Below, one piece after another: positions 23,368-32,234 of a DNA stretch of 64,000 nt; positions within the stretch are counted from its first letter, which is position 1; each line of letters opens with the position of its first letter. Below the pieces are notes generated by a model, which worked only from the letters and a program-made list of their open reading frames with translations, was not told the origin of the DNA and did not search any database. The stretch is taken from positions 1 through 64,000 of the forward strand of contig NZ_JROH01000006.1 in the NCBI RefSeq assembly GCF_000786205.1, given 5' to 3'. Both the position numbers and the translations under genes were made by a program. The DNA is from Sphingomonas sp. 37zxx. Its GTDB lineage: Bacteria > Pseudomonadota > Alphaproteobacteria > Sphingomonadales > Sphingomonadaceae.

Positions 23368-24597
23368 ATGCACCAGTCGAACCCACCCGTGTCGCTCGAC
23401 CGCGCACCCATCCCCTTCGGCGAATTCGTGGCGATGGCGGCGGCACTGATGGCGCTGACCGCGCTCGGCATCGATTCGATGCTCCCCGCGCTGCCGGCGA
23501 TCGGCGATTCGCTGGGCGTCACCAACCCCAATGACCGCCAGTTCGTCATCACCTCGTTCCTGATCGGCTTTGCGGTGGCGCAGCTGGCGCATGGGCCGCT
23601 GGCCGATCGCTTCGGACGCCGACCGGTGCTCGGCGTCGCGCTGCTGATCGCGGTCGCCACCAATCTGCTGGCCGCGGTCGCGGGCAATTACGAATTGCTG
23701 CTCGCCGCGCGTTTCGCATCGGGCATGGCGGTTGCGGGCGCGCGGGTGGTGACCGTGGCGATGGTGCGCGACTGTTTCGCCGGGCGGGCGATGGCGCGGG
23801 TGATGAGCCTGGTGTTCGTGGTGTTCATGGCCGCGCCGGTGCTTGCCCCGGCCTTTGGCCAGATCGTGCTGTTGTTCGCGCCGTGGCGCTGGATCTTCGT
23901 CGGTATCGCCACGGTCGCCGCCGTGATCCTGGCCTGGTATTGGCTGCGGATGCCCGAGACGCTGGCGGTGGCCGATCAAAGCCCGCTGAACCCGGCCCAG
24001 CTTTGGTCGGGATACCAGATCGTCGGGCGGGACCGCTATGCCGTGGGCTACACCATCGCGGCGGCATTGCTGCAAGGCGGGCTGTTCGGCTTCATCAATT
24101 CGATCCAACAGATCATGGCGGACATTTTCGGCCGCCCCGAATTGCTGACGATCGTCTTTGCCGCAGTCGCCGGCACGATGGCGGTCGCCAATTTCATGAA
24201 TTCGCGCGTGGTGATGCGGTTCGGCACGCGGGTGCTGTCGCATTCGGCGCTGCTGGGGCTGATCGTGATCGCCGCGATCCATCTGGGCGTCGCCTGGGCC
24301 GGGCTGGAAAACCTGATCGTGTTCGCGGTGTTGCAGGCGCTGTTGATGGGCTGTTTCGGGCTGGCGGCGTCGAACTTCTCGGCGATGGCGATGGAGAATA
24401 TGGGCCGGATCGCCGGGCTTGCCTCCAGCTTGCAGGGTTTCGTCTCCACCCTGGTCGGCGCGCTGATCGGTGCGTTCATCGGTCAGGCATTCGATGGCAC
24501 CACGGTGCCGCTGTACGGCGGCTTCTTCGTGTGCGGTCTGGCGTCGCTGGGCGTGGTGTTTCTGGCCGAGCGCGGGCGGCTGTTCCGCGCGCGCTGA
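23368..24597 (+). CDS. MFS transporter, Bcr/CflA drug-efflux type
   Basis: A 409-residue inner-membrane antiporter with twelve predicted helices. The A-motif variant G-P-L-A-D-R-F-G-R-R-P lies after helix 2, and the first helix has D-S-M-L-P-A-L-P, both typical of the Bcr/CflA subgroup that exports drugs or metabolites by proton exchange. I start at the ATG of M-H-Q-S-N, preceded by AAGGG; the 31 codons upstream are not protein-like. The substrate is unknown. Confidence 0.9.
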   Translation: MHQSNPPVSLDRAPIPFGEFVAMAAALMALTALGIDSMLPALPAIGDSLGVTNPNDRQFVITSFLIGFAVAQLAHGPLADRFGRRPVLGVALLIAVATNLLAAVAGNYELLLAARFASGMAVAGARVVTVAMVRDCFAGRAMARVMSLVFVVFMAAPVLAPAFGQIVLLFAPWRWIFVGIATVAAVILAWYWLRMPETLAVADQSPLNPAQLWSGYQIVGRDRYAVGYTIAAALLQGGLFGFINSIQQIMADIFGRPELLTIVFAAVAGTMAVANFMNSRVVMRFGTRVLSHSALLGLIVIAAIHLGVAWAGLENLIVFAVLQALLMGCFGLAASNFSAMAMENMGRIAGLASSLQGFVSTLVGALIGAFIGQAFDGTTVPLYGGFFVCGLASLGVVFLAERGRLFRAR

Positions 24598-24619
24598 ACG
24601 CAGCTTGCCGCAATCGCGT

Positions 24620-24644
24620 GGAACGCGCGCGCCCGCTATCCGTT
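24620..24644 (+). promoter_or_regulatory. candidate sigma-EcfG (general stress) promoter
   Basis: GGAAC (24620-24624), a 16-bp spacer and CGTT (24641-24644) match exactly the alphaproteobacterial EcfG consensus GGAAC-N16/17-CGTT. It stands just after the MFS stop and about 50 bp before the acidic-protein gene. This predicts induction of that gene, and perhaps of the genes behind it, in the general stress response. Confidence 0.65.
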
Positions 24645-24695
24645 CGCGCATGATGGACCGGGGCAATCGCGCCCCGCCCGATGAAGAGGTGCAGC

Positions 24696-25028
24696 ATGGG
24701 CGGCCGTCAGATTCCAGAGCAAGGCCCGAATGACGACGGGTATGACGAAGAAGGCTATGATGAGAGCCAGCGCGCGGAGATCCTCGAGGTTACCCGCGAC
24801 GGACCCAGCGACGGCAATCTGCTGACCGACATCGCCCCCGATCTTGGCGACGATGCCGATGACGACGAACTCGCGATGACCGCCGACGAAGTGGGCGAGG
24901 AAGACGATGACGCCGAAACCGACGCCGACGATCAGGAAGAAGACGAGCTTCAGGCCGATTTTGACGAGGATGACCTGAGCGAAGACGATGACCTGGCCGA
25001 TGCCGACAAGGACGCGCTGGAGCCCTGA
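24696..25028 (+). CDS. highly acidic hypothetical protein
   Basis: The 110-residue product is dominated by Asp and Glu, especially after residue 45, and has no signal or hydrophobic segment, so it is a soluble, probably disordered, very low-pI protein. I choose the ATG before G-G-R-Q-I-P, with AGAGG about 6 nt upstream; a frame-compatible ATG five codons earlier would leave no such spacing. I do not recognise a family. Its only functional clue is the EcfG-like promoter, which points to a stress role such as binding cations or basic proteins. Confidence 0.65.
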   Translation: MGGRQIPEQGPNDDGYDEEGYDESQRAEILEVTRDGPSDGNLLTDIAPDLGDDADDDELAMTADEVGEEDDDAETDADDQEEDELQADFDEDDLSEDDDLADADKDALEP

Positions 25029-25100
25029 CATCGATGCCCGACGTTGACGGTGATCGGGGAGCTTGCAACACTTGCCCCCCGACCCTCACGGAGGTGGATG

Positions 25101-25982
25101 ATGCGCGCGATCCTGTATCTGCTGCTGGCATTGGTTGCGGCATGTGGCGGGCAGCCGGAGCCCGAAACCGGGGGGGTGGCCAATATCGCCGAAGCGGTGC
25201 TGCCCGACATGCCGCCGGAACAGCCGATGCCGGGACCACAGCCCGACGCTGCGATTGCCGGCATTTCGGCCGATCCGCATGAGCATCCGGTGACGCCTGC
25301 GCAGACGATGGCCGAGGAACCCGGCCCCGCCGTCGCGGCAGTCGTCGTTCGCCGCTATTTCGATCGGATCGCCGCCGGCAGGGCCGATGCCGCATGGGAG
25401 CTATGGGATGAAGACGGCGATGCATCGGGGATGAGCCAGCGCGACTTTACCCAGGGTTTCAAGCAATATGCCGCCTATCGCGCGACCATCGGCACCCCCG
25501 GCCCGATGGAAGCCGACGCCGGAGGGCGGCACGTCACGATACCGGTGGAAATCAGCGGGGCCATGCGCGACGGGACGCCGTTCGCGATGGCGGGTTCGGT
25601 GACATTGCACCGCACCGGCGTGATCGATGGGGCCACCGCAGCGCAGCGCCAATGGCGGATCAGCAACACCGACATGCAACCGCGCCCCGACCTGCTGCCC
25701 ACGGGGGCCGAGGCTCCAGCCGCCACGCTGGCGGACGCCAATGCGGTCATCACCGCACGTTACGCCTGCACTGACGGATCGAGCTTCGTCGCCAGCTTCG
25801 ATCATGTCGCGAGCGCGCTGACGCTGCGCCGGGGTGGACGGACGCTCGGCACGCTTGCCCGGCAACCCACCGGTTCGGGCATTCATTATGCCGGCGGCGG
25901 CATCGCATTGCGCGGCAAGGGCGACGCCGCGACAATTACGTTCGCCGATCGCCCACCCCTGGAGTGTACCGCCGGCCCATGA
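25101..25982 (+). CDS. lipoprotein with C-terminal MliC-like domain
   Basis: The 293-residue lipoprotein starts M-R-A-I-L-Y-L-L-L-A-L-V-A-A-C, with lipidation at C15. A Pro-rich linker leads to a central domain (about 80-195) that I do not recognise. The last 75 residues (Y-A-C-T-D-G-S-S-F through P-L-E-C-T) look like MliC/COG3895, the inhibitor of C-type lysozyme, with its cysteine pair. GGAGG lies 6 nt before the second of two adjacent ATGs, which I take as the start. The stop overlaps the thioesterase ATG. Confidence 0.75.
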   Translation: MRAILYLLLALVAACGGQPEPETGGVANIAEAVLPDMPPEQPMPGPQPDAAIAGISADPHEHPVTPAQTMAEEPGPAVAAVVVRRYFDRIAAGRADAAWELWDEDGDASGMSQRDFTQGFKQYAAYRATIGTPGPMEADAGGRHVTIPVEISGAMRDGTPFAMAGSVTLHRTGVIDGATAAQRQWRISNTDMQPRPDLLPTGAEAPAATLADANAVITARYACTDGSSFVASFDHVASALTLRRGGRTLGTLARQPTGSGIHYAGGGIALRGKGDAATITFADRPPLECTAGP

Positions 25983-26377
25983 CCAATTTCACACGCACGA
26001 TCGTCGCCATGCCGGGCGACATCGACGAACTGGGGCATGTCAACAATACGGTGTGGGTCCGCTGGATTCAGGACGTTGCGGTCGCGCATTGGGCGGCGGT
26101 GGCGTCGCCCGATCATGTCGCCGCCTATATCTGGGTCGTGACCCGCCACGAAATCGACTATCGCGGCAATGTCGCCCCAGGCGAGACGGTGACCGCCGAA
26201 ACCTGGGTCGCCGAACCGCCGCGCGGCGCGCGGTTCGATCGGCATATGCGCTTTACCGGTGCCGATGGCCGGGTGAAGGTGGAGGCAAAGACCAGCTGGG
26301 CGTTGCTGGAACGCGCAACCGGCAGGCTGCTGCGCGTGCCCCCTGAAGTGGCGGCACCGTTTCTGGCGCAGGGGTGA
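25979..26377 (+). CDS. acyl-CoA thioesterase, 4HBT hotdog fold
   Basis: A 132-residue single hotdog domain. The segment D-I-D-E-L-G-H-V-N-N-T-V-W-V-R-W (14-29) is the YbgC/FatM-type active-site helix with its catalytic aspartate and H-V-N-N. It should hydrolyse acyl-CoA thioesters in the cytoplasm; the chain length is not predictable. The ATG overlaps the stop of the MliC lipoprotein gene (ATGA). Its stop TGA directly abuts the stop of the convergent GGDEF gene, with no spacer. Confidence 0.85.
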   Translation: MTNFTRTIVAMPGDIDELGHVNNTVWVRWIQDVAVAHWAAVASPDHVAAYIWVVTRHEIDYRGNVAPGETVTAETWVAEPPRGARFDRHMRFTGADGRVKVEAKTSWALLERATGRLLRVPPEVAAPFLAQG

Positions 26378-28171
26378 TCAGTCGGCCAGCACCAGCCGGT
26401 TGCGACCCGAGCGCTTGGCCTCATACAACGCGCCATCGGCTGCGCGCATCGAGGTTTCGCGGTCTTCATCGGCGGTGACGCAGGCGATCCCGGCGCTCAC
26501 GGTCGCGCGAATGACCGCGCCGCCCTCCTCTTCCACCTCGCTGCGGGCAAACTCCATCCGCAGCCGGTTGCAGACGATTTCAGCCTGTGCCGGGGTGGTA
26601 TCGGGTAACAGCACCGCAAATTCTTCGCCGCCCATTCGGGCGACCAGGTCATGCGCGCGGGTGACCCGCATCGCGACCTCGGCAAAGCGCTGAAGCATCC
26701 GATCGCCGGCGTCATGGCCAAAGCCATCGTTGATCGCCTTGAAATGATCGATGTCGAAAATTGCGACACAGGCCGCCGTTTTGCCCTGAATCGATGCGGC
26801 ATCGATGATCGAATCGAGCGCATCGTTGAAAATTCGCCGGTTGTTGAGGCCGGTCAGCGGATCGGTCGACGCGGCGAGCATCAATTCGGCCTCAGCCGCC
26901 TTGCGCGCTGAAATATCGCGGATCGCGCAGACCGTTTCGACCCCCTGTTGGGTTTCGACGGTGCGAAAGCGCGATTCGAACCATTTCTCGTTCGACCCGT
27001 CAGGCGCGGTCCCGCGATATTCGACGATGCGCGTGACGCCGGGGCTGGAGGTCGCCTCCTGATAGGCCGTTTCCACATGCGCGCGGTCTTCGGGGATAAT
27101 CAGCTCTATCGCATCGGTGCCCGTCAAATACTCGGCCTCATAGCCGGCCCCCAATCCAACGGCAGACGACGAAATATGTCGGATCAAGCCGTCCGAATCG
27201 ATGCTGATCACCACATCGGTGGTGTTTTCGGAAACCAATCGATAGCGCGTCTCGCTGATCGCCAGCCGATCAAGGATTTCCTTGCGACGGCGCAGATCGG
27301 CGGCGGCGGGCAGTACCGTCAGCACGACCACCGCCAGATAGAATTGCAGGAACTGGATGCGGAACGCGGGGGTCGCATCGATCATCGCGATCGGGCCTTC
27401 GCCGCGCAACGTCTGAATCGTGGCTATCAGCGCCACCACGCCGATCGAGAGCGCCGCGCCGATCCGCCCCACCCGCACCGTTGCGGTCATCACCGGCAAG
27501 ATCGGCAAATACAGCAGCGGCGCGGCGTGCTGTGAAAATGCCGTGATAGCCGTGGCGCAAATCACGATGCCCAGAAATCCTGCTTCGATCCGCTCGGCAT
27601 GATTGGCATCGCGCAGCCATTGGGCGGCATCGCCGCGCAACAGCAGCAGCATGATTGGTGCCAGCGTGATCGTGCCAAGCATATGGCCCGCCGCCCAGTT
27701 GAACCAATCCTCCCAATAAGGCGTGTCCGACGCCCAGGCGGCGACCCATGCTCCCGGAAAGGCGCTGATCACCGATACGCCAGTCGCGGCAGCCAGCAAG
27801 GTGACGACCTGTTTATGCGATGCGAGCGTGGTTTCGCCATCGGCGTTGGACATTCTAAGGCACAGCCCCAGCAACGCCGACTCGATCGCTCCGATGATAC
27901 CCATCGGCACCGCCGCCCACGGCCCGATGCCCAAGGTGCCGGTAATAACCGCATTGAGCAACGCAGCCAGCACCATGACCAGGGGCCAGCGGCGAAGTGG
28001 CAGGCGGGACAGATACGTCCCCAAAACAGCGGTGGCCAGCCAAAGGCACGCAACACCGCCGCCATAGCGGGTGAAAGCGATCGGCCCAGCGGTAGCGAGC
28101 AAGAAGGCCAAGCCGACCCAGACGGCCTCCTTACGGGCAAAGCAACTGGATCTTACGCGCAGCCGTGACAT
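26378..28171 (-). CDS. membrane diguanylate cyclase (MASE1-PAS-GGDEF)
   Basis: The 597-residue signalling protein has about eight N-terminal membrane helices of MASE1 type (12-300), a PAS domain with PAC tail (about 310-425) and a GGDEF domain (about 430-597). The active site is G-G-E-E-F at 514-518. An allosteric RxxD site (R505-A-H-D508) lies exactly five residues before it, so product inhibition by c-di-GMP is expected. No EAL domain is present. It probably converts an unknown signal into c-di-GMP, affecting attachment or motility. Confidence 0.92.
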   Translation of the reverse strand: MSRLRVRSSCFARKEAVWVGLAFLLATAGPIAFTRYGGGVACLWLATAVLGTYLSRLPLRRWPLVMVLAALLNAVITGTLGIGPWAAVPMGIIGAIESALLGLCLRMSNADGETTLASHKQVVTLLAAATGVSVISAFPGAWVAAWASDTPYWEDWFNWAAGHMLGTITLAPIMLLLLRGDAAQWLRDANHAERIEAGFLGIVICATAITAFSQHAAPLLYLPILPVMTATVRVGRIGAALSIGVVALIATIQTLRGEGPIAMIDATPAFRIQFLQFYLAVVVLTVLPAAADLRRRKEILDRLAISETRYRLVSENTTDVVISIDSDGLIRHISSSAVGLGAGYEAEYLTGTDAIELIIPEDRAHVETAYQEATSSPGVTRIVEYRGTAPDGSNEKWFESRFRTVETQQGVETVCAIRDISARKAAEAELMLAASTDPLTGLNNRRIFNDALDSIIDAASIQGKTAACVAIFDIDHFKAINDGFGHDAGDRMLQRFAEVAMRVTRAHDLVARMGGEEFAVLLPDTTPAQAEIVCNRLRMEFARSEVEEEGGAVIRATVSAGIACVTADEDRETSMRAADGALYEAKRSGRNRLVLAD

Positions 28172-28233
28172 GACTATTGTTTATAGCAGCGAAGTTAAGC
28201 CTCGCTGATCTGTCCGCGGCGAATCGCGTAGAA

Positions 28234-29169
28234 TTACGTATTGATCGCGGTCTGCCACGCCGCGACCTCGTCTTCGCGGCGGCGATGCATGGCAACCGGC
28301 CCGGCCAGCGCACGGTCAACATCGATCGATACCGTAGCATCATACTCAAAAGTCGCGTTGCCGGCGATGGCAATACGCGCTTCTTGCGAAGCACTTGCAT
28401 GCACCAGCCCGCCGCGATTGCGAACAGTCAGCCGCTGGTCGAACGGCACCCGCCCGGTCAGGCAGGCGGCATAGACCGACGCACCCATTGCGCTGCCGCA
28501 ACTGTCGGTAAGGCCGACGCCGCGTTCATAGGTGCGGACGAACAGCGCGCCGTCATCGATCGTGACGAAGCTGACGTTGGCGCGGCCGGGGATCAGTGCC
28601 GGCACGGCTTCGCACCAATCGCCCAGCGCCACCAATTCGGCTTCGTCGATCGCATCGACAAAGCTCACCAGATGCGGGTTGGGCATCGCGACCGCGGTAA
28701 AGCGGCGATCACTGGGCAGGCCGGGGATCGGCGCGTCGATCAGTTCGGGCACGTCGATCCGCAACCCGACATCGGCGGTGCGGATCGATACCGGCCCCAC
28801 CAGTGTGCGGACCGTGCTCACGCCGGGCGCGATCGGGTCGGCGATCGCTGCGTCGGCGATGCTGGTGGGCAGCGACACCTGCGCCGCTGCCAGCCCGGTA
28901 ACCTCGAACCCAAGCCGCGCGACGCAGCGAAGCCCGTTGAGACAGGTTTCGGATTCGCTGCCATCGGGGTTCCACATCCGCTGGCCGAACGCCGCCCCGC
29001 CGGTGCCCTCGACCAGCACCAGCAACCCGTCGCCGCCGACCGGCCCTGAACGGTCGGCAAGCGCGATGGCGATATTCGCCCATGCCGAATCGTCGAGCGC
29101 GAGTGCGCGACCGTCGATCAGCGGGAAGTCGTTGCCCGAACCCTGGCATTTGATGAAATCGATCTGCAT
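28234..29169 (-). CDS. DapF-family epimerase, divergent
   Basis: The 311-residue protein has the two-domain DapF fold: N-terminal F-I-K-C-Q-G-S-G-N-D-F, G-P-V-G-G-D-G-L-L, and two catalytic cysteines at C76 and C224. Their surroundings deviate: T-C-L-N-G-L-R-C replaces the usual M-C-G-N-G-x-R-C, and D-S-C-G-S-A-M-G-A replaces A-C-G-T-G-A. It may be the lineage's diaminopimelate epimerase, which makes meso-DAP for lysine and peptidoglycan, or a paralogue with another substrate. dapD is 10 kb away. The start is the ATG of M-Q-I-D-F. Confidence 0.8.
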   Translation of the reverse strand: MQIDFIKCQGSGNDFPLIDGRALALDDSAWANIAIALADRSGPVGGDGLLVLVEGTGGAAFGQRMWNPDGSESETCLNGLRCVARLGFEVTGLAAAQVSLPTSIADAAIADPIAPGVSTVRTLVGPVSIRTADVGLRIDVPELIDAPIPGLPSDRRFTAVAMPNPHLVSFVDAIDEAELVALGDWCEAVPALIPGRANVSFVTIDDGALFVRTYERGVGLTDSCGSAMGASVYAACLTGRVPFDQRLTVRNRGGLVHASASQEARIAIAGNATFEYDATVSIDVDRALAGPVAMHRRREDEVAAWQTAINT

Positions 29170-29285
29170 GCGCGGCACATAGGACGGGGCGCGCGGATTG
29201 GCGAGATTTGTCGGCACGCCGGCACGCGGCTATCACCGAGCCGATATGCCGCCGCACCCGCGCCGGCGGGGGCAGCGGCCGCGTG

Positions 29286-31709
29286 ATGAACGGCATCTTT
29301 CTGATTGCGGTACTGATTCTGGGCGGACTGCTGTTCGACGCCCGGCGGCGCATCGGCGTGCTCGAACGCGCGTTGCAAACCGACGCACCGATCGCGGCAA
29401 GCGTCGAGCCGGTACGCTGGGCCACGCCCACCGCGCCGAAATGGCGCAGGCCGACGATCACGGCACCGCGGATCGCGATTCCCGATGTCGAAACGCTGAT
29501 CGGCGGCAAATTGCCGGTGTGGATCGGCGGGATCGCGCTGGTGCTGGCAGGGTTTTTCCTGGTGCGCGCCGCGATCGACACCGGGCTGCTCGGCCCCGGC
29601 GTTCGCGCCGCGATGGCGGCGGTGTTTGCCGCGCTGTTGCTGGTGGCAAGCGAAGTGGCGCGGCGGCTGCCCGCGACGCGCGACGATCAGCGGATCGCGC
29701 AGGTGCTGAGCGGCGCCGGGATCGCCAGCGCCTATGGCACCTTATATCTGGCGGCGGCATCCTATCATCTGATCGCGCCGCTGCCCGCCTTTGCGATCAT
29801 GGTGGCGATCACCGGCATCGGGCTGGCGCTGGCGATCCGCCACGGGCCGCCGACCGCGATCATGGCGCTGGCGGGCGGGTTCGCTGCGCCGCTGGTCGCA
29901 GGGTATGACGCGGCGGGGCTTGGCGCCTTGCTGGTCTATCTGGGGCTGTTCGTCGGCGCATTGTTTGGTTTGGGCATCCATCGCGGCTGGACCTGGCTCA
30001 CCGTCGCGGCGGCGGTAGCGGGGTTTGGCTGGGCCAATTTCCTGGGCGTGGTGCTGGGCGACGGCGAGGTCGTCAGCGTCATCCTGTTCGTGGTGGCCCT
30101 CGCGATTGCCGCTACGCTGGCGTTGCCGGTGGCCACCGCCACCTGGCTTCGCGTCGCGCCGTTGGCGGCGGGGCTGCTGCAATTGCTGGTGTTCGCGCCC
30201 AAGCTCGATTTCGGGCCGTTCGCCTGGAGCTGTCATTTGGTGCTGGTCGGTGCCGCGCTGATCTTGGCGTGGCGCGATTCGCGGCTATTGCCGGCACCAG
30301 TAGTAGCGGCGGGGCTGACGTTGTTCCTGCTGGGCATCGAGGCTGACCGGGCCGCTGGGCTGGCCGCGATCGTCGCCACGGCGCTGTTGGCGGGTGCCGG
30401 GCTTGCCAAGTCGCGCACCCACACCGCCTGGGCGCTCACCGCGCTGCTGGGGCTGATCGGCCCGGTGCTGATGCTCCACGCGGCAAACCCCGCGCTGTTG
30501 CCCGCTGCCGGGTGGGCGATCGCCGAGCTGGTCGCCGCCGCCGGTGCCGGCTGGTTGAGCTGGCACCACCGCGACCGCACCGATCACCGCGACATCGGGC
30601 TGGTCGGCGGAGCGCTGGGCGCGGCGCTGGCCACAGTCGTCGCGCTGGCCACGCTGATCGGCGGCGAGGCGCTGGCGGCTTTGCTCGCCGCCGCGATGGC
30701 GGGGCTGTATTTCTGGGCGCGGCGCACCGGCGCGCGCACGCTGGCGGTCACCCCTGCCCTGCCCTTTGCCATCGCAATCCTGGCTGCCCTTGGCCCCATC
30801 GGCGAGTTGCTGATCGCCGCCACCAGCAGCATCAGCGCCGATCCCCTGCCCTATCGCTGGCTGCCCGCGATCGGCGTGATGCTCCGCGATCTTGCGCCGC
30901 CGATGCTGGCCGCCGCCGCGCTGCTGGTCGATCCCGCCGCATTTGCCCGCGCTCGGCGGCCAGTGGCGGGGCTGGCGGCAGCAGGGATCGTCGCGATCCT
31001 CTACGTGCTCGCCAAGCAGCCGCTGGCGATCGCGCAGGAGATGACGTTCGCATCCTTCGGCTTTGTCGAGCGCGCCTGCATCACGCAGGCGATGCTGGTC
31101 GCCGGCTGGCTGATCGCGCGCAGCCGCCGGGTACCGCGCCTGGCCGATGCGTTGCTGTTGCTCGCGCTGTTTCGGATCGCGTGGTTCGACCTGATCCTGT
31201 TGAACCCGGTCGCGGTCCCCCAGGCGGTCGGCGCGGTTCCACTGCTCAACGCCGCCACGCTGCACGCAGCGTTCGGCGCGGCATTGCTATGGTACTGGCC
31301 CGCGCCGCGCCCGGCGATCCGTATCGCCGCGCTGGCGATGACCTTGGCCGCCGCATTGGTGGCAGTACGGCAGATCGCGCATGGCAGCCTGCTCCCCGGC
31401 CCGGTCGGCACGCCCGAAAACTGGGGCTATTCGGCCGCCATGCTGCTGGTGTCGATCGTCTGGCTGTGGCGCGGAATTGTCGGCGGTGCGCGTGACCTGC
31501 GCTTTGCCGGCCTGGGGCTGGTGCTGATCGTATCGCTGAAAGTATTCACGATTGACATCGCACTCGAAGGGCTGCTTCGCGTCGTGTCGTTCCTGGGCAT
31601 CGGCGTTACGCTGATCGCGATCGGCTGGATCTACACCCGCTTCCTCGCTCGGGGTGCGCCGGTCGCGCCAACCGATAATGAACTGCCAGCCGATCCAGCG
31701 CCAGCGTGA
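29286..31709 (+). CDS. DUF2339 polytopic membrane protein
   Basis: An 807-residue protein with more than twenty predicted membrane helices, very rich in Ala, Leu and Gly. The N-terminal helix (M-N-G-I-F-L-I-A-V-L) is followed by a linker (about 30-75) and the motif W-I-G-G-I-A-L-V-L-A-G-F-F, which opens the DUF2339 domain. Function is unknown for the family; a cell-envelope or transport role is plausible. The last 104 bp overlap the 3' end of the opposite-strand DUF6456 gene. Confidence 0.85.
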   Translation: MNGIFLIAVLILGGLLFDARRRIGVLERALQTDAPIAASVEPVRWATPTAPKWRRPTITAPRIAIPDVETLIGGKLPVWIGGIALVLAGFFLVRAAIDTGLLGPGVRAAMAAVFAALLLVASEVARRLPATRDDQRIAQVLSGAGIASAYGTLYLAAASYHLIAPLPAFAIMVAITGIGLALAIRHGPPTAIMALAGGFAAPLVAGYDAAGLGALLVYLGLFVGALFGLGIHRGWTWLTVAAAVAGFGWANFLGVVLGDGEVVSVILFVVALAIAATLALPVATATWLRVAPLAAGLLQLLVFAPKLDFGPFAWSCHLVLVGAALILAWRDSRLLPAPVVAAGLTLFLLGIEADRAAGLAAIVATALLAGAGLAKSRTHTAWALTALLGLIGPVLMLHAANPALLPAAGWAIAELVAAAGAGWLSWHHRDRTDHRDIGLVGGALGAALATVVALATLIGGEALAALLAAAMAGLYFWARRTGARTLAVTPALPFAIAILAALGPIGELLIAATSSISADPLPYRWLPAIGVMLRDLAPPMLAAAALLVDPAAFARARRPVAGLAAAGIVAILYVLAKQPLAIAQEMTFASFGFVERACITQAMLVAGWLIARSRRVPRLADALLLLALFRIAWFDLILLNPVAVPQAVGAVPLLNAATLHAAFGAALLWYWPAPRPAIRIAALAMTLAAALVAVRQIAHGSLLPGPVGTPENWGYSAAMLLVSIVWLWRGIVGGARDLRFAGLGLVLIVSLKVFTIDIALEGLLRVVSFLGIGVTLIAIGWIYTRFLARGAPVAPTDNELPADPAPA

Positions 31710-32139
31710 GCACCAGCCGCCCGGCGCGCGCGGGCCAGCCCAGCGCCTTTTCGGCATCGGGCAGGCGCTCATCGGCGCAGATCACCCGCCACAATATGTC
31801 GCTCAACCCCGGCCCCGCCGCCGCCACCGCCGCCTCGAACCGGCGCTTGGCGGCGATCTGCGCCAATGTCGGGTCGATCGCTTGCGGTGCCGCGCGCCGG
31901 CCACTGCCCGTGGGTGACTCGCCCCATCGCATGGTGACCCGCGGCCCCAGCGACGCGGTTTCGTAATCGCCGCGCAGCCGCTCACCCGCCGCATAGTGCC
32001 GCTCGTCGATCAGCCCGCGCGCGCGCAGCCACGACAAGGGCGATTCGGCGATGTTGACCTGTACCGATCGCCGCCCCGCCCGCGCCTTGCCATTGGTCGG
32101 CATGCCGTCTTCAAATCCCCGTTCGACCAGTTCGCGCAT
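31606..32139 (-). CDS. DUF6456 domain protein
   Basis: A 177-residue basic protein. The core S-P-L-S-W-L-R-A-R-G-L-I-D (about 32-44) followed by A-A-G-E-R-L-R-G-D-Y-E resembles DUF6456, an alphaproteobacterial domain often next to helix-turn-helix segments. Here no such segment is visible. GGAGGG precedes the ATG at 32139 by a good distance. The last 34 codons are antisense to DUF2339 and end in a Ser/Arg-rich tail of low quality. It is divergent from an XRE regulator, 95 bp apart, which suggests a regulatory pair. Confidence 0.75.
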   Translation of the reverse strand: MRELVERGFEDGMPTNGKARAGRRSVQVNIAESPLSWLRARGLIDERHYAAGERLRGDYETASLGPRVTMRWGESPTGSGRRAAPQAIDPTLAQIAAKRRFEAAVAAAGPGLSDILWRVICADERLPDAEKALGWPARAGRLVLTLALDRLAVHYRLARPAHPERGSGCRSSRSRSA

Positions 32140-32234
32140 AATCCCTCCACTATCGATGCGGCGGAGGCTTGCCATAACTGCATGGTTGTAGGACACAGAA
32201 GAAACCCATACGGTTCGCCACACGGAGCAATGCC

